NCBI GenBank assembly: GCA_036346395.1
Contig: CM070594.1
Span: 16,215,385 to 16,279,384, forward strand
Direction: 5' to 3'
Source: Hsuehochloa calcarea
Taxonomy: Eukaryota > Streptophyta > Magnoliopsida > Poales > Poaceae
DNA length: 64,000 nucleotides
The first letter of the stretch is position 1, and each line of letters starts with the position of its first letter. Below are positions 46,656 to 58,470 of the stretch, piece after piece. The notes under the pieces were generated by a model, which was not told the origin of the DNA, did not search any database, and saw nothing but the letters and a program-made list of their open reading frames with translations. The translations under genes and the position numbers were made by a program.

Positions 46656-48756
46656 GTAAGCTAATAAAATTCGAAAAAAGGGGAAAAAAAATGAAAAGTC
46701 GCCTTTGGTTCAGAAGAAAATATCTTTTCTCTATTAGAAAGCGTAAGCCTCACAGAACTCAAAGGAAAATACAATTTCTCTGTTAGAAAGTGTAAACCTT
46801 AGAGGATATATTTTTGATGTAACCCTTTTATTTATTTATTGGATTTACAAACCGTGCAAATTTAAAACATTAATTTTTTTTTTTGCATATGAACTCCAAA
46901 TTGAATCAATATTTTTTTTATAAATTCATCTAAAATCATGCTCTGTCTGAATATGCAAAAATATTTGGATTTTATTACTGTTTAAATTATTTTCTTTAAA
47001 TAATTTTCTCTCGACTCTTTTTGTATAGACGTCGATACCTCGAATGAAATTTTCGACGATCCTCCATCCTCATACTTTAGATACCAGAGCAAGGCAAGCA
47101 CCTCCTTTTATCATGTTGATCCCATTATTTCAATTATTCTATTTGTTTTGCAAATTCTATTATGCATGCGTGTATGTTTGAGTAAATATATATATATTTG
47201 CTGGTATCATTAGTTAAAGTCATATTCAATGCTTGATACTCCTTGAAATATTGGTATCCTTATTGTTACAGCCTTTAGGATATAGTTTAGACAATGAATG
47301 ATGTCAATTTGGGTATATCAAATAGGAATATCAAATATAGGCTTAACCGGGCTTTAGTCTCGCTAAAATTGAATAAATGTTGAAATTGTGAGCATGAGTT
47401 TGCGAGATTTTGAAATATGGTCCAGATGGGTTACCTCTGTTATTTCGTATAAAAATGAAATGAAAAACTTAGTTTGTGACGCGAGCGAGTTATATTCTAA
47501 TCGGAGGAGTGTGAGAGGTGTACCTCACAAATAGATAGGGAGAGATTCTCGCCTGGGTCGATTAAGGGCTGAATGCCAATATATCCAACCTAAGCGTAAG
47601 AGTACAACCACACGACTGAACTGGAGCGGTCTTAGCTAATTAAGTTGTCTAGGCCTAGTCTTGCATATTGGAAGACCGCTGTAGTACGAGCATGATTGGA
47701 TAGGCTTACTCGAAGGGCTCCCTTCACCGAGGTGTTAGAAACAAAGCTTGCCGATATAATGGTGAATGCCTCACTTTGACGGGAGGTACCTGGGATCGAA
47801 GTGAGGGTTGTCATTCGCCGGGCTTGTGCAAGGTTAGGTCTAGGTGATGTAAAGGCTTCGTTGCGAACTCTAGACTGCTTACTAAAAGATCATGAGCGGT
47901 GGTGTTGACGAATGGCAAACAAACTAGAGAGCTTGCATCATGGGGGTAAAATTGTACAACTCTACAAACTTAAATCTATTTAAATAGTCGTGCTCGCGGT
48001 GATGAGTGTGCTAAGTGTTATTTTGCTAGGTATAGACTTGACTTTTGCAAAATCTGGGCTTGCTGGAAAATGTTAGGATGGTTTGTTATTGATAACTTGA
48101 GTGCCATGTCTATGGCAGAGAATGAAACAATGATCACAACCGAGGAGGGTTGTAAGTTTACTTTTGTCATGTTACTTACTTGTTATTTTAGTATCAGTCA
48201 ATAGCTCTTCAAAATTTCTGTTGCAAAGCACTACTTATTGATATTGCAAATTAAACATGCTTAATATAGAAAATAACTTGTAGTGTAGAGCCTCATCTTT
48301 TTATAGCCTTGTATTTATAATTATGTTGTGATATACTATAAGTCTTGCTGAGTACAAAATATACTAATTAAATCTTGCTTAAAATTGTTGATCAGAATAT
48401 GAGGATGAGCCTATGCCAGACAACATGTCCTTTTCACCTGGTACTGGAGGGTTCGGTGATGGGTCTTGCTAGGTCTTATCCTTATCGGTTGTCTGAGGGT
48501 ATGGATGGGCACACCGCTGGACTTTTGAGTTTTGTTTAATACGCTTCTACTGTTTAACTTGTCTTTTAATTTGGTCGGTCGGCCGTGTAATATAAACTTA
48601 TTTTGTAATCGCTTAAGTTGATGTACTATATTTGTTTCATGTTGTATGTATATTGTGTATGGATGTGTACGCCAATGTTACAGATGTGTGTACTAGCCAT
48701 GGACTAATATGATACACACATGCGGGCTTCAGATATTCAAAGCCCAGGGTTCGACA
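46656..48756 (+). repeat. Solo or truncated Gypsy LTR (copy B)
   Basis: Copy B counterpart of 34344-36449, again ending GGGTTCGACA with no primer-binding site after it. Here the preceding Gypsy-1-family fragment ends GGGGTGTTACA. Confidence 0.65.
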
Positions 48757-49129
48757 ATTGTTATATAAGTAAAACTGTCGTATTGATATCGAGCTTGCAC
48801 CCGTAGTCTTGTGTGTGCATGGATAATGTTTCAAATACAAAGTATGTGGACTCATGAAGCTTGCCTTAACCTCTTACGACCCTCTAGTTCTCCACTTCTC
48901 CCCTCCTCTCCAAAGCTCTTCCTTCCTCATCAGATTCGGCTCCTTACGTTCCTCTGCGAGTCATTGTCGGCGAGATTTAGGGTGAGGGACCCATCTCTTA
49001 TATAGATGTAGCTCTAGATTTGTCTTTCTTCTTATCCTTGGGAAAATCCGAGCTCGATTTGCCGCCCTTCTCCACGAGTAGGAGGCCCTCTTCCCTGACA
49101 CCGACGGGATCTGCTCCCTCTACCCTAAG

Positions 49130-49357
49130 TATTGAGTTACATGCACTAACCAATTCAGCAAAAAATTAAGCTGGTGAAGAAAACTGGGCAATATACTTTA
49201 ATACTTCCCCTCACATCTAGGCTCTGCCAGGCTTAAGACATTAATCAGGCCTTGAACTCAAGATTTCTTGGCTCTGATATTATGTTGAGTTGCATGTACC
49301 AACCAGTTCACCTAAAAACTTAAGCTGATAAGGAAATATATGCAATATACTTCAACA
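49130..49357 (-). mobile_element. SMART-like miniature LTR retrotransposon, copy B
   Basis: Counterpart of 36822-37049 with the same CTAAG TSD (49125-49129 and 49358-49362). Its primer-binding site, TAATATCAGAGCC, is one to two bases better preserved than in copy A. Duplicated together with its surroundings, not inserted twice. Confidence 0.85.
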
Positions 49358-49474
49358 CTAAGCAGAGACTACCCGTTGTGGTGTTTACAGATTGTTCCTC
49401 GCTCCCTAGCCGCCTCCTTCGGCACCAACGTCTTCCACCGTTGAGGCTGTGGAGCGGATCTGGAGAGCTAGGAG

Positions 49475-50037
49475 TAGGGATGGCAATTGTGCCCGATTAC
49501 CCGCGTACCCGTGGGCGAATACCCTAATGGAGGCGGGTATGGGCGTCTTTCTTTGCCCACGGGTATGAAAACGGGCACAATTCCTTACCCATCGATAATG
49601 TGGGTATGGGTATGGGTAAACTCCACCGTGCACCGCTTCATACACATAATCTACCCACATGTGTAAGAAACTATGCCAATTTGTATTTGTATTTTATTTG
49701 TTAAACTTGATTAGTTGTCTTGTCGAACATGATGTGTGAATTATGATGAACTTTATTAGTTGTTGAATGTGTGATGCATCATTGATGTGTGAATTATGAT
49801 GAACTTGATGTATGCATTACTCGTGGGTAACGAGCATGTCGTGGCGATGGGTACCTACGGGGCGATGATTATTTGCGGTGTGGGTATGCCGCGGGCGGCG
49901 GGTACCGTGAGCGCGGGTATGGGCGAGGTTTTTCGCCCGTCGTCCTTCGCGGGTATACCCGTGGGGGGAATTCGGGGTCGCGGGTACAGGTATGGGCGAG
50001 CACTACCCGTACCCGTCGCGTCCGATTGCCATCCTTA
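49475..50037. mobile_element. Non-autonomous hAT-type element unique to copy B
   Basis: 563 bp with inverted ends TAGGGATGGCAAT (49475) and ATTGCCATCCTTA (ending 50037), and a perfect 8-bp TSD, GCTAGGAG (49467-49474 and 50038-50045). Subterminal zones are full of GGGTAC, CCCGTG and GGGTATGGGCG motifs. The centre is AT-rich with a repeated GTGTGAATTATGATGAACTT. No transposase. Copy A has a single GCTAGGAG at 37156-37163, the unoccupied site. Confidence 0.93.
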
Positions 50038-51679
50038 GCTAGGAGGTCAGGTGTGTTCGTATGTGATTCCCCATCTGGTTGCTTTGGATCCGATGGTTTT
50101 GGCTCCACATACGACGGTTTGCCCGCTGACGATTATCGTGCGACCACGACTCTACTTCAACCTGTAGAGTGAGTGGAGGCCCTCAATTAGATGATGGCGT
50201 CTAGGCGACTTAGATGGACGCCCCCACATCACTGGGTCTAGATGAGGCGACGTCCTCCGCATCATTGGTGGCAGCCCGACGGGCACTGTATTGTCAATGC
50301 CACACACCAACTTCATCCGGCGTGAGGGAAGCCTCGAGATCACCGTCATCCTGTTCGGCTAGGCTCCTTGAATTAGATGAATCCAGAGACATACCTTGTG
50401 ATTTTGGTTTTTTTTTTTCTTCCAGGATTCTTCTTGTAAAACAGTGGCAGATGTACCAAATTTTTGTACTCGCCACTTCACCGGTTAATGCGAAAGTTCT
50501 ATGCCCTTGGGGCCATATTGCCTTAATAAAAAGCTTCAAATACAATTCTTTTTCCTTTTTTTTTTTTGGCCTGCTAGCTGTTGCTCCGATTTTTAGTCTC
50601 CTTTCAGAGACAGAGAGAGCTAATGCGATCTAGTACATTTACACGAAAATGTTGTAAAGCGACGTATGCATTTAACATTGAGAACAACTTAAACAGTACA
50701 GAAAACTTACATCTCGAAACTAAAAGGAGACTAAAACTCGGGGCAAATTAAAAGAAAATCGGGCACGTCAGAAATTAGGGAAAACCGCTTGCGAAAGAGG
50801 AGAGAAAAAGAGAAAGAGGCGCTAAATGTTGGGCCAATAAAAATAAGGGAAAGGCTTATTGGGGTACACGTCCGACCGAGGTCGTTCGGGGCCGAGGAGA
50901 AAAGCTTGACCGTAAGCACGAGATGGCAGAAAGGCCCATATCAGAGGCCTAGGAGTTTGTGGGTGAAAATAGAATGATGGATAGCTTGCTAATGCGTTCA
51001 GAAAATATCTGCTCTGTACAATGGCCAAGAAGTTACACAATGCATATTGCATGCCATGGGTGCAGGGGCTCGTTCAGCCAGCCTTCGTTTGGATGGATTC
51101 ACTAGACACTACTATGATATTTCGACCCCATTCACGTGGATATATATTTTAGCTCAAGATATCCATGAATGTTATCTGAATTCTGAAACATCAGCAGGTT
51201 CAGAATGAATTGCTTACAGCTTCTTAGTTTCTTTTTCTTTCCTATCCATCGCATCGGCCGGTACGTATAGCTAGCTGCATGCATACATGAAGCCGTCACT
51301 CTTGATGCCGATCGATCGAGGACACGAGACAGGCCAAATCGATCAGCAAGATATTTTTCTGCCTGCCTGTCAGCCCCTGATGCATGTCCAGTCCAATATA
51401 TAGTCCAACAAAGACGTGATCAGGGATGCGACACGTTAATTTCATGCTTTAGTTTTCTCCATGCATGCTCCAGACACATGTTGTGACTCCATCACTATGG
51501 ACAAGCTGCTAATTTTACCAGCTCGATCAAGGCAGGTATAGTTAATGCATGTTGATCGAACACGCCGAGCCCCTACATGTGTGGCCTTAGTTTTAACTAT
51601 ACGAGAATTATAGTTAATGCTAATGATTACATCGACTCGATCCCTGTTCATTCCAGCCTTTTGCAATATTCGTATGCAT

Positions 51680-54014
51680 CGATACCTGAAACCGGTATTT
51701 TCCCGAGTGCCCCAAACCCTTGGTAAAATATAAAAAAACACTTGGGAAATATATTCCCGAAAGTCCACCTTCGGGAGAGAACACTTGGAATCGTTTCGTC
51801 GGGTAAAAAATGGTTTCTTGAGAATTACACTCGGGAGACATAACTTTCCCAAGTGCAACTATGTACACTCGGGAAAAATAAAACACTCGGGAGAAAAATG
51901 GTCTCAACAGCGTAAGCCACCGTAACAGAAACTTTTACAGAGTGTTGACACTTGGGAAAGTAAAAAAACTGTTACTCGGGAAAATTTCTTTTCCGATGAG
52001 CCCCGAAAGTTTTCCCGAGTGTAAGCACTCGGGAATCGTTTTTGTTTCCCGAGTGTATTGCAAACAACCACACTCGGGAAAGTTTTCCCCCCGGTGAGTG
52101 CGGAAATTTGCCCCGAGTGTTTAGCTTAGCCACGTGTCCATCCTTTCCTGACACTGTCACAAAAAATTTCCCCGAGTGTATGCAGACCTGGAACACTCGA
52201 GCAATTGTATTTGTTTCCCGAGTTTGTGTCGAGCAAGGCACTCGGGAGTTACCCGAATAGGGTATGCTCCAATTTAATTTCGCATTTAATTTTGCGCCGA
52301 TTTTGCAATCAAATAAACCATAATTCTACAGTGAAAAAATACCACAAATCATTACATATATAGATTGAACAACATTGGCATAATTCCTGAGCATTCGAGT
52401 TCAAATTCGAAAATCTAGGCATAGGGCATCATACATATAACAGTTCCAAGTAGTAATTCCATTACTTATATAACCATTTTCTTTGGAAAACAGGATGTTA
52501 CATCCACATTCAATTGCTCTAGCTTCTTAATCTGAGCAACATATTTATTCATTCTCTTCAGTACATTGGGCATAGCAGCAATAATAGCCTCAATCTTGGA
52601 TTTGAAGATCTTTATAATTTCCAGTTTCGGCAAGAGATGTTCCAGCGTCAGACTACGGTTCAGTTGGAACTTCCGCAATACGAAATATTGGTGCCAGCCT
52701 TTGTTGACCTCCCAAAATTAATTCTCTATTGGTAGTTTATGTCTGTGTATCCTCTAAGTTACAAGGCATGAGTATATCATGGACGAATAGAGTAGCCAAA
52801 CAAATCAAACCATTGTGCAAAGTGATGCATGCTCACGTTAATTATGTCCTGGAGCTAGCTTCTTTTGAACTAAACCAATTATTGTACCGAGAGGAAAATT
52901 GAAAAAGAAGCTGAAGATGCATGGCCATTGGAAGTGCATGCATGACAAATCATGGCCATCGAACCTTTTCCGGATTGTAGCAAAATAATTACTATTATTA
53001 GAACTATGCTACGTTACTAAATCATGGGCCGCGTCATAGTTAGAACTATGCTACTGCAATATTTACTAAATCATGGGCAGAGGCGGTGGAGTAGGGGGGG
53101 ACCGCGGCGGCAGAGGTGGTGGAGGGTCGAGGGAGAAGGAGGATGAGGAGGACGGGGAGGCGGCGCCGGTGGCAGGGGGAGGAGGGCGGGGATTGGGGAT
53201 TGATTTCGAGTGGGTATGTTAGGACAGGTTTTACTTGAGGTCGCTGGCGTTCGTAGTTGCGGCAGCGTCGGCAGATGAGGAGGAGGATGGAGGCCTTGGC
53301 TGCTACGGCAGTGGCAGACGAGGAGGATGCGACGACAGAGGAGGATGATGGCGCTGTTGGGTCTGAGCGTCTGGCGACGACGGCGTGAAGCATGTAAGAG
53401 GCGGGATGTCGATGTTGGGTGCGGCGGCGGCAGTCGAGGAGGCCAGCGGCGTCGGGTGCTGCAGTGGCCCCGATTTGAGTGGCTCTTCTACGGGCGGCGT
53501 TGGATGAGATGGCGGTGGATGAGGGGGGCGGCAGGGTCAGGTGTGGCGATGAGGAGGATGCGCTAGATCTGAGAGGGAGGTGGAGGAGAAGGCTGCGATG
53601 GAGGTGGGGATATTGGGGAATGAGTGCGAGGGTTCGAGTGCTAGGGTTAGCACTACGGGGTGGGCGCGCAACGGAAAAAAAATGCGGTTGGGAAAAAAAT
53701 TGGCGCCGCTACTAATTGGTATACTCCTGGTGCCATATGTTTTCTGAGTGTACGCAACACATATGCACTCAAGAATATATTTCACCCCGTTCTGACTGCG
53801 TCGATATCCCATTTTCGAGCCCATTTTCGAGCGAGCGAGTGCTCCCCATCTTCGTCTCCCAAGTGTACTATAGAACACTCGAGAAATTAATATCCACCGA
53901 GTGCCGTCTTCCTTTCCCGAGTGCCCTAGTAAGCACTCGGGATAAGCCCAAGTGTTTCCGATAAGACACTCGGGGTAGATATAAACACTTAAGAAATAAG
54001 TGGTTTCGGTAGTG
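51680..54014 (-). mobile_element. CACTA element, copy B, complete, non-autonomous
   Basis: On the minus strand it starts CACTACCGAAACCACTT at 54014. The opposite end, read on the plus strand from 51680, is CGATACCTGAAACC, a decayed version of the same repeat. A 3-bp TSD, CAT, is at 51677-51679 and 54015-54017. Dense subterminal motifs (CACTCGGGAAA, TTCCCGAGTGT) lie at 51700-52262 and 53740-53995. The 53080-53690 zone is GC-rich. At 2335 bp with no transposase it is non-autonomous. The damaged left end probably makes it immobile now. Confidence 0.85.
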
Positions 54015-54017
54015 CAT

Positions 54018-54283
54018 ACATGTGAAGCATTTCCCTTGATCCCTGCCTCTTAAGTAGGTACCTACGTTATTCGGCAGAAATTAAGCATGCCACGTCTGTG
54101 AATAAATGACCTTTTAAACCACCGATGTCAAAGCTTTTATCTACGCCTTTTCACGCCCCGTGGCTACGGGCCAAGGCCATTTTTATGACCCATATAGCCT
54201 AATTTACTTGTTAATAATAATTTACCCGGCCAGTACTGTAGCTAATATCATATGTGGACCCACACCTCGCTCGACTAATATGT

Positions 54284-54287
<4 letters not shown>
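54018..54287. other. No feature seen
   Basis: 270 bp of mixed composition between the CACTA element and the first TA tract. Confidence 0.4.
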
Positions 54288-54351
<64 letters not shown>

Positions 54352-54711
54352 TAATACTTTCTACTCCCGGGTGTAGTTACTCCCACCTATGATATACTAC
54401 CTAAAAGAACTTGATATACTCCTTTATCCCTTTGGGTATACTCATATACTAATTATAAGATACTTCAATGAGAATCACATGAAAAAATTGCAAGAGAGTC
54501 CATAGTTTTTAGCATATTTGTAAATACCTTCATACTCGTATATAAAAAGAAGTATGTCTAAAAAATGTACATACTACCCCTAAAAATGTATAAATACCAC
54601 ATAGTGATCTTATATACTCGTATACTACACATACATACTCTCGGTTGCACAAGATACTCCCTACATTATGAGATACGGAATAGGGAGTAACTGCACCCGG
54701 GAGTAGCAAAA

Positions 54712-54763
<52 letters not shown>
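54288..54763. mobile_element. Micron-like MITE between (TA)n tracts
   Basis: A (TA)n tract at 54288-54348, then an element whose inverted ends read CTACTCCCGGGTGTAGTTAC (54361) and, inward from 54706, CTACTCCCGGGTGCAGTTAC. A second (TA)n tract (54718-54749) runs into (AC)n to 54763. A MITE that targets TA microsatellites is the defining feature of the rice Micron family. The element core is about 350 bp and does not code. Confidence 0.75.
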
Positions 54764-54765
54764 AC

Positions 54766-55017
54766 TAGGTGTGGATATTTAGCCGATACTCGTCTCACCA
54801 AGGTTCTCTCGAAATTGACACAGTTTGGTTTAGTACTATTTTATTTATAGTTTGGAAGTATTTTTAGAACCGAGTTAACAAGCCGAGTCGAGTTAGAGCA
54901 AAATCTAATATCATTTGAAATCAACTTATTTTAATATTTTACCAATTAATAAGTGTAATTAGAATAATTTTAAACCGAATCAATGAGCCACACTAACGAG
55001 TTTTTTTTCCACCACTG
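54766..55017. mobile_element. hAT-like MITE, copy 2
   Basis: 252 bp, inverted relative to copy 1 at 11982. The ends are TAGGTGTGGATATTTAGC and, inward, CAGTGGTGGAAAAAAAAC. The flanking octamers CACACAAC (54758-54765) and CGTGCAAC (55018-55025) agree at five of eight. The left one lies in the mutable AC repeat. Confidence 0.7.
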
Positions 55018-55025
55018 CGTGCAAC

Positions 55026-56551
55026 TACTACTAGCTAGATAGCGAACAATTAGTCGGAACCGACCCACTTGCACCGTAACCCAATCCCCTACTCTGTAGT
55101 ACATATTAATGGCAATATTAAGCCGGTAACGACATGCATTTAGGTTAACCATGCACGCACCTAACGGCCACTAACACAATCTTTCTAAGTTGGAGCGCAT
55201 TGGCATCAAGGAAAGGGCCTATTAGGTAGACAGAATATGTGTAGATACCTTCCTTGTGGTTGTGGAAGGGTATAAAGCAGGAACTATATATGTACTCTTG
55301 AAATAGGATAACGATAACCGTGGGAGTAATTGAAAATAATTCATTTTTTAAACTCGATATTAAATATACCTACATTCTAAACACAACTCGGTATCACAAA
55401 GTGGTAAATAATGGGAAAATACCTACGATGTAGCATAGCCAAAGCTATTTCAGCTACAAGCTATTAGCTGTTAGCTATAGCGCTAATTTATTCAGAACAC
55501 TGTTTTCAACTAATCGCGACATCCAAAACGAGAAATAAATAAGCGCCAAATGGAGCCTAAATATATACATATAGATTAATTAGTTATTCTGCGGTTCCAT
55601 CGTCACATGCAATAACGGAATAAAAGTGGCATGTATACACGTAGGCAGACATCTTAGTGTGCGACATGCCAAACTTTCCGTCGACACATGGCTGGTCAGA
55701 GTTCCGAGTCTTGTCTTTTTCTTTCTTTCTTTTTTTTGCTTGCTTTAACTAAACAAAGTACGTACGTCACATTATAACTATAGTGATTAACTAAGTGGTA
55801 GTGTAGCCTTTTCTTAGGTCAAGAATTGCTGCGTTTAACTCCCCCTTCTCTCGATTGGATAGCTAGTGCGTAGGTGCTAGATAAGCTTGTAAACAATGTG
55901 CTAATTAAAGGTGATCGATGGTTTAGTCTTTGCACAGGTAGAGTTGTGGTGATTCTCGTGCAGTGCAGTAGATCGATGCCTTTTAGTACGTAGTAGCAGC
56001 AGCTTAATTCGATCTTTTTGACCGTCCTTTGAATTTGACAGTGTAGGTGCCATTAGTTTGGTGCCTTAATTAATTTGATCGATCACCATCAACTTCATAT
56101 TTTGTACGCAGTGTGTTTCTTAACCTCCTCTTTTAAAGGCAAACAGCTCATGCAAGCATATAAATGGGCCTACTGCGTATATGCTATAGATGTGATCATG
56201 TGGAGATGCATGGAAATGCACGCTGTGACTAGATGTGACTAGCTAGCTTCCATCACTACACATTGAGAATATCATGGGAAATTAAAGCTGCATAGTTATT
56301 GCATTGCTGTGACTAAAAGTGTCCTAATCTGAAAGGATTTGTAAACTAAATTGTCGGAAAGACTCAACTTTTCGTACGTGCAGCAGTCACACGGCAGCGC
56401 AAACACACACCAAAAAAAAAAAAACACACCATAAACAGTACGAGCACATTATGACAGTTAGTCTATGTTTTTTGTTGCTTAATTCGATTAGTGGGTACTG
56501 TACTTTTTAGAATAGGCACATCATGGTGTTAAGTTTCTTGCTCGTCATGTA
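55026..56551. other. Intergenic, no gene seen
   Basis: About 1.5 kb of AT-rich sequence without a credible frame. A stretch around 55440-55560 (AGCTATTAGCTGTTAGCTATAG, then GCGCCAAATGGAGCC) resembles the end of a Tourist-type MITE, but the second end was not found. Confidence 0.35.
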
Positions 56552-56553
56552 TA

Positions 56554-56793
56554 CTCCTGTATTCTTTTTACTTGACGTTTTAGAATCTAGGTTGTCAAAC
56601 TTTTTAATGAGTTTAAAACCATCTAGATTTACTATATAAAAATTATATAATTGAATTTGACTTTAACATTACTTTTATAATACTATAATTTTACTGGTAC
56701 ATCTTAATGTAAAGTTATAAAAAGTAAAAGTAAATATCGTATCTCGAAGGCCGTAAAAAAAAAAAAACCATCAAGTGAAAAGAACAAAAATGC
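56554..56793. mobile_element. Stowaway-type MITE
   Basis: Bounded by TA at 56552-56553 and 56794-56795. Inverted ends: CTCCTGTATTCTTTTTACTTG and, inward from the right, GCATTTTTGTTCTTTTCACTTG. The interior is AT-rich (CCATCTAGATTTACTATATA). Related to the element at 58471. Confidence 0.65.
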
Positions 56794-56872
56794 TAGTAGT
56801 TCACAGTATGAGTGTTTATTTAGCCTAATCAAGTGAGTCACTCTTATTCTAACTATTACAATATAATTGAAT

Positions 56873-58176
56873 GGGATAATTGGGTTGGTACCACCAGGAA
56901 CTACAGTTCAGTTTAATACCATCTCATTCTTCATGTTCAGTTTAATACCACCACCCCTTTTGCTCTGTTTCGCGAAATACCATGCTCGTCACCTCTGCTA
57001 GCTTTGCCGTTAGCTCCCATATGAAATGACCCAAATACCCCCAAGAAATAGGTTTCGTCAGGCTGACTCTCTCCCTTGTTCGTGAAGAATGGAACTCAGG
57101 TAAATTCACTACATTAAACTGGCTAGACAGCATGAAAACCGACAAATCTGAGTAATTCCCTAGCTCCAATGGTACCAGTCCACTTAATCTATTTCTCGAT
57201 ATGTCCAAAACTCACAGCTTCCTCAGACTTCCAATCTCTGGTGGAATGGAACCGTCCAACAAATTTGAGAACAACCGCAGCGAGCGGAGCTGAGTGCAAT
57301 TCCCCAACCCAGAGGACATGCTCCGAAGAGAAGGTTACGGGACAAGTCAAGCCGCTTCAACATGGGTCGGCCGCCAAGAACTCCTGGCACCGGCCCGATG
57401 AGCCGGTTGCCGGAAAGATCCAATCTTTTCAAGTCCTTGCAGTTGGAGAGGGAGGCGGGGATCTCACCATGAAACAGGTTGGAAGCGAGGTTAAGCACCC
57501 TCAGCTGTGGCAGGAAGGTGGCAGGAAGGGCACCCCAGAGCAAGTTCCCGGCAAGGTTGACCATCTCGAGCTTTTCCATCCTCCAGATCTCAGGGGGATC
57601 TCACCGCGAAGGCCGCGCGAGGGAAAGGGGGGCTCTTTTAGCTCAATGAGTAGTCCGACCACCGGGCGGCTCGCCGGCGAGCTCCCGCCCGGGTCGGGAG
57701 CGCGGGAGGTGCGAGGGCACGATGAGGGCGACGACCCATGACCTTGCATCGTAGGTCAATCCCGGCCAGGAGCAGTGCTCAGCGCCACCGGATTATGAGG
57801 ACCACTGGCGGAGCAGCTTGGCGAGCGGCCACCATCTCCGGCTAGGCGTCGACCTTGGCGTGGGAATGGGGCGGAAGAACGACAGGAGGAGGCTTCACTT
57901 CCGTTTGGTGCAGGCGACAACCGACGAGGAGGAGAAGCTCACATGAGGGAGATCGGACTGGAAAGTAATTTGGAAAGATTTGGAGGGGTGACAAATGAGA
58001 ACAAAAGGGGATGAGGGAGAGAGGTGACGGAGTTAGATAGGGCAGATAATAGAGAGGTGACGGGCGTGGTATTTCACGAAACGAAGCGAATGGTGGTGGT
58101 ATTAAACTGAACATGAAGAATGCGGTGGTATTAAACTGAACTACAGTTTTCATTATGGTACCAATCCAATTATTGC
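56873..58176. mobile_element. Pack-MULE carrying an RPK2-like LRR fragment
   Basis: A perfect 9-bp TSD, TAATTGAAT, lies at 56864-56872 and 58177-58185. Inverted ends of ~130 bp begin GGGATAATTGGGTTGGTACCA (left) and GCAATAATTGGATTGGTACCA (right, inward). Both arms continue through two AGTTCAGTTTAATACCA repeats and CGTCACCTCT. The interior is GC-rich and holds receptor-kinase coding sequence on the minus strand but no transposase. It is one of the clearest elements in the window. Confidence 0.93.
57065..57835 (-). pseudogene. Captured LRR receptor-like kinase fragment (RPK2-like)
   Basis: Minus-strand translation across several frames gives the N-terminal cap (LLRQW, then HCSWPGLTYDARSWVVALIV), then SRGLRGEIP, then a 118-codon frame (57579-57223) with LRR repeats: MEKLEMVNLAGNLL, LPQLRVLNLASNLFHGEIP, LKRLDLSGNRLIGPVPG. 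After a frameshift it continues GLGNCTQLRSLRLFSNLLDG and SIPPEIGSLRKL, a stop, then LDISRNRLSGLVPLELGN at about 57208-57150. The wording of these repeats is that of the RPK2/TOAD2 group of receptor kinases. No transmembrane or kinase part is present. With a nonsense codon and at least two frameshifts it is a pseudogene fragment. Confidence 0.85.
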
Positions 58177-58470
58177 TAATTGAATAAATATTCTCCTGCA
58201 TAATATATACCAAAAGTAAGTTGGTTAAGTTTAACTTGAGGAATGCCATTTGCTACATATGTTGCGCAACATTTGCAGAAAATTAATTAGCTTGTATTTC
58301 CAGGACAAAGCAATTAGCTCGTTGGTTTCATCACCGATGATAAGAGGGAATTTGATTGAAATGATTGCAAGAAAAAAGAGGGGCTTATTAATTAACGAAA
58401 TTGAAAGAAATGAGTGTTGGATATATATGAAATTTGGTAAAAGGTAAGGGAATATGGTGTAAGTATTATT

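Larger units (their letters stand above)
46541..53353 (+). repeat. Duplicated block, copy B
   Basis: Direct copy of 34231-40463. It differs by the 563-bp hAT-type insertion plus its 8-bp TSD and by scattered substitutions. Unlike copy A it runs on without a break into the rest of the CACTA element, so copy B keeps the original right-hand junction. Confidence 0.95.

Noticed and set aside
51700..52262. Regularly repeated 11-13-bp motifs that could suggest a CRISPR-like or regulatory array
   Set aside because: Motifs occur in both orientations with irregular spacing beside a CACTA terminus. They are subterminal transposase-binding-type repeats.
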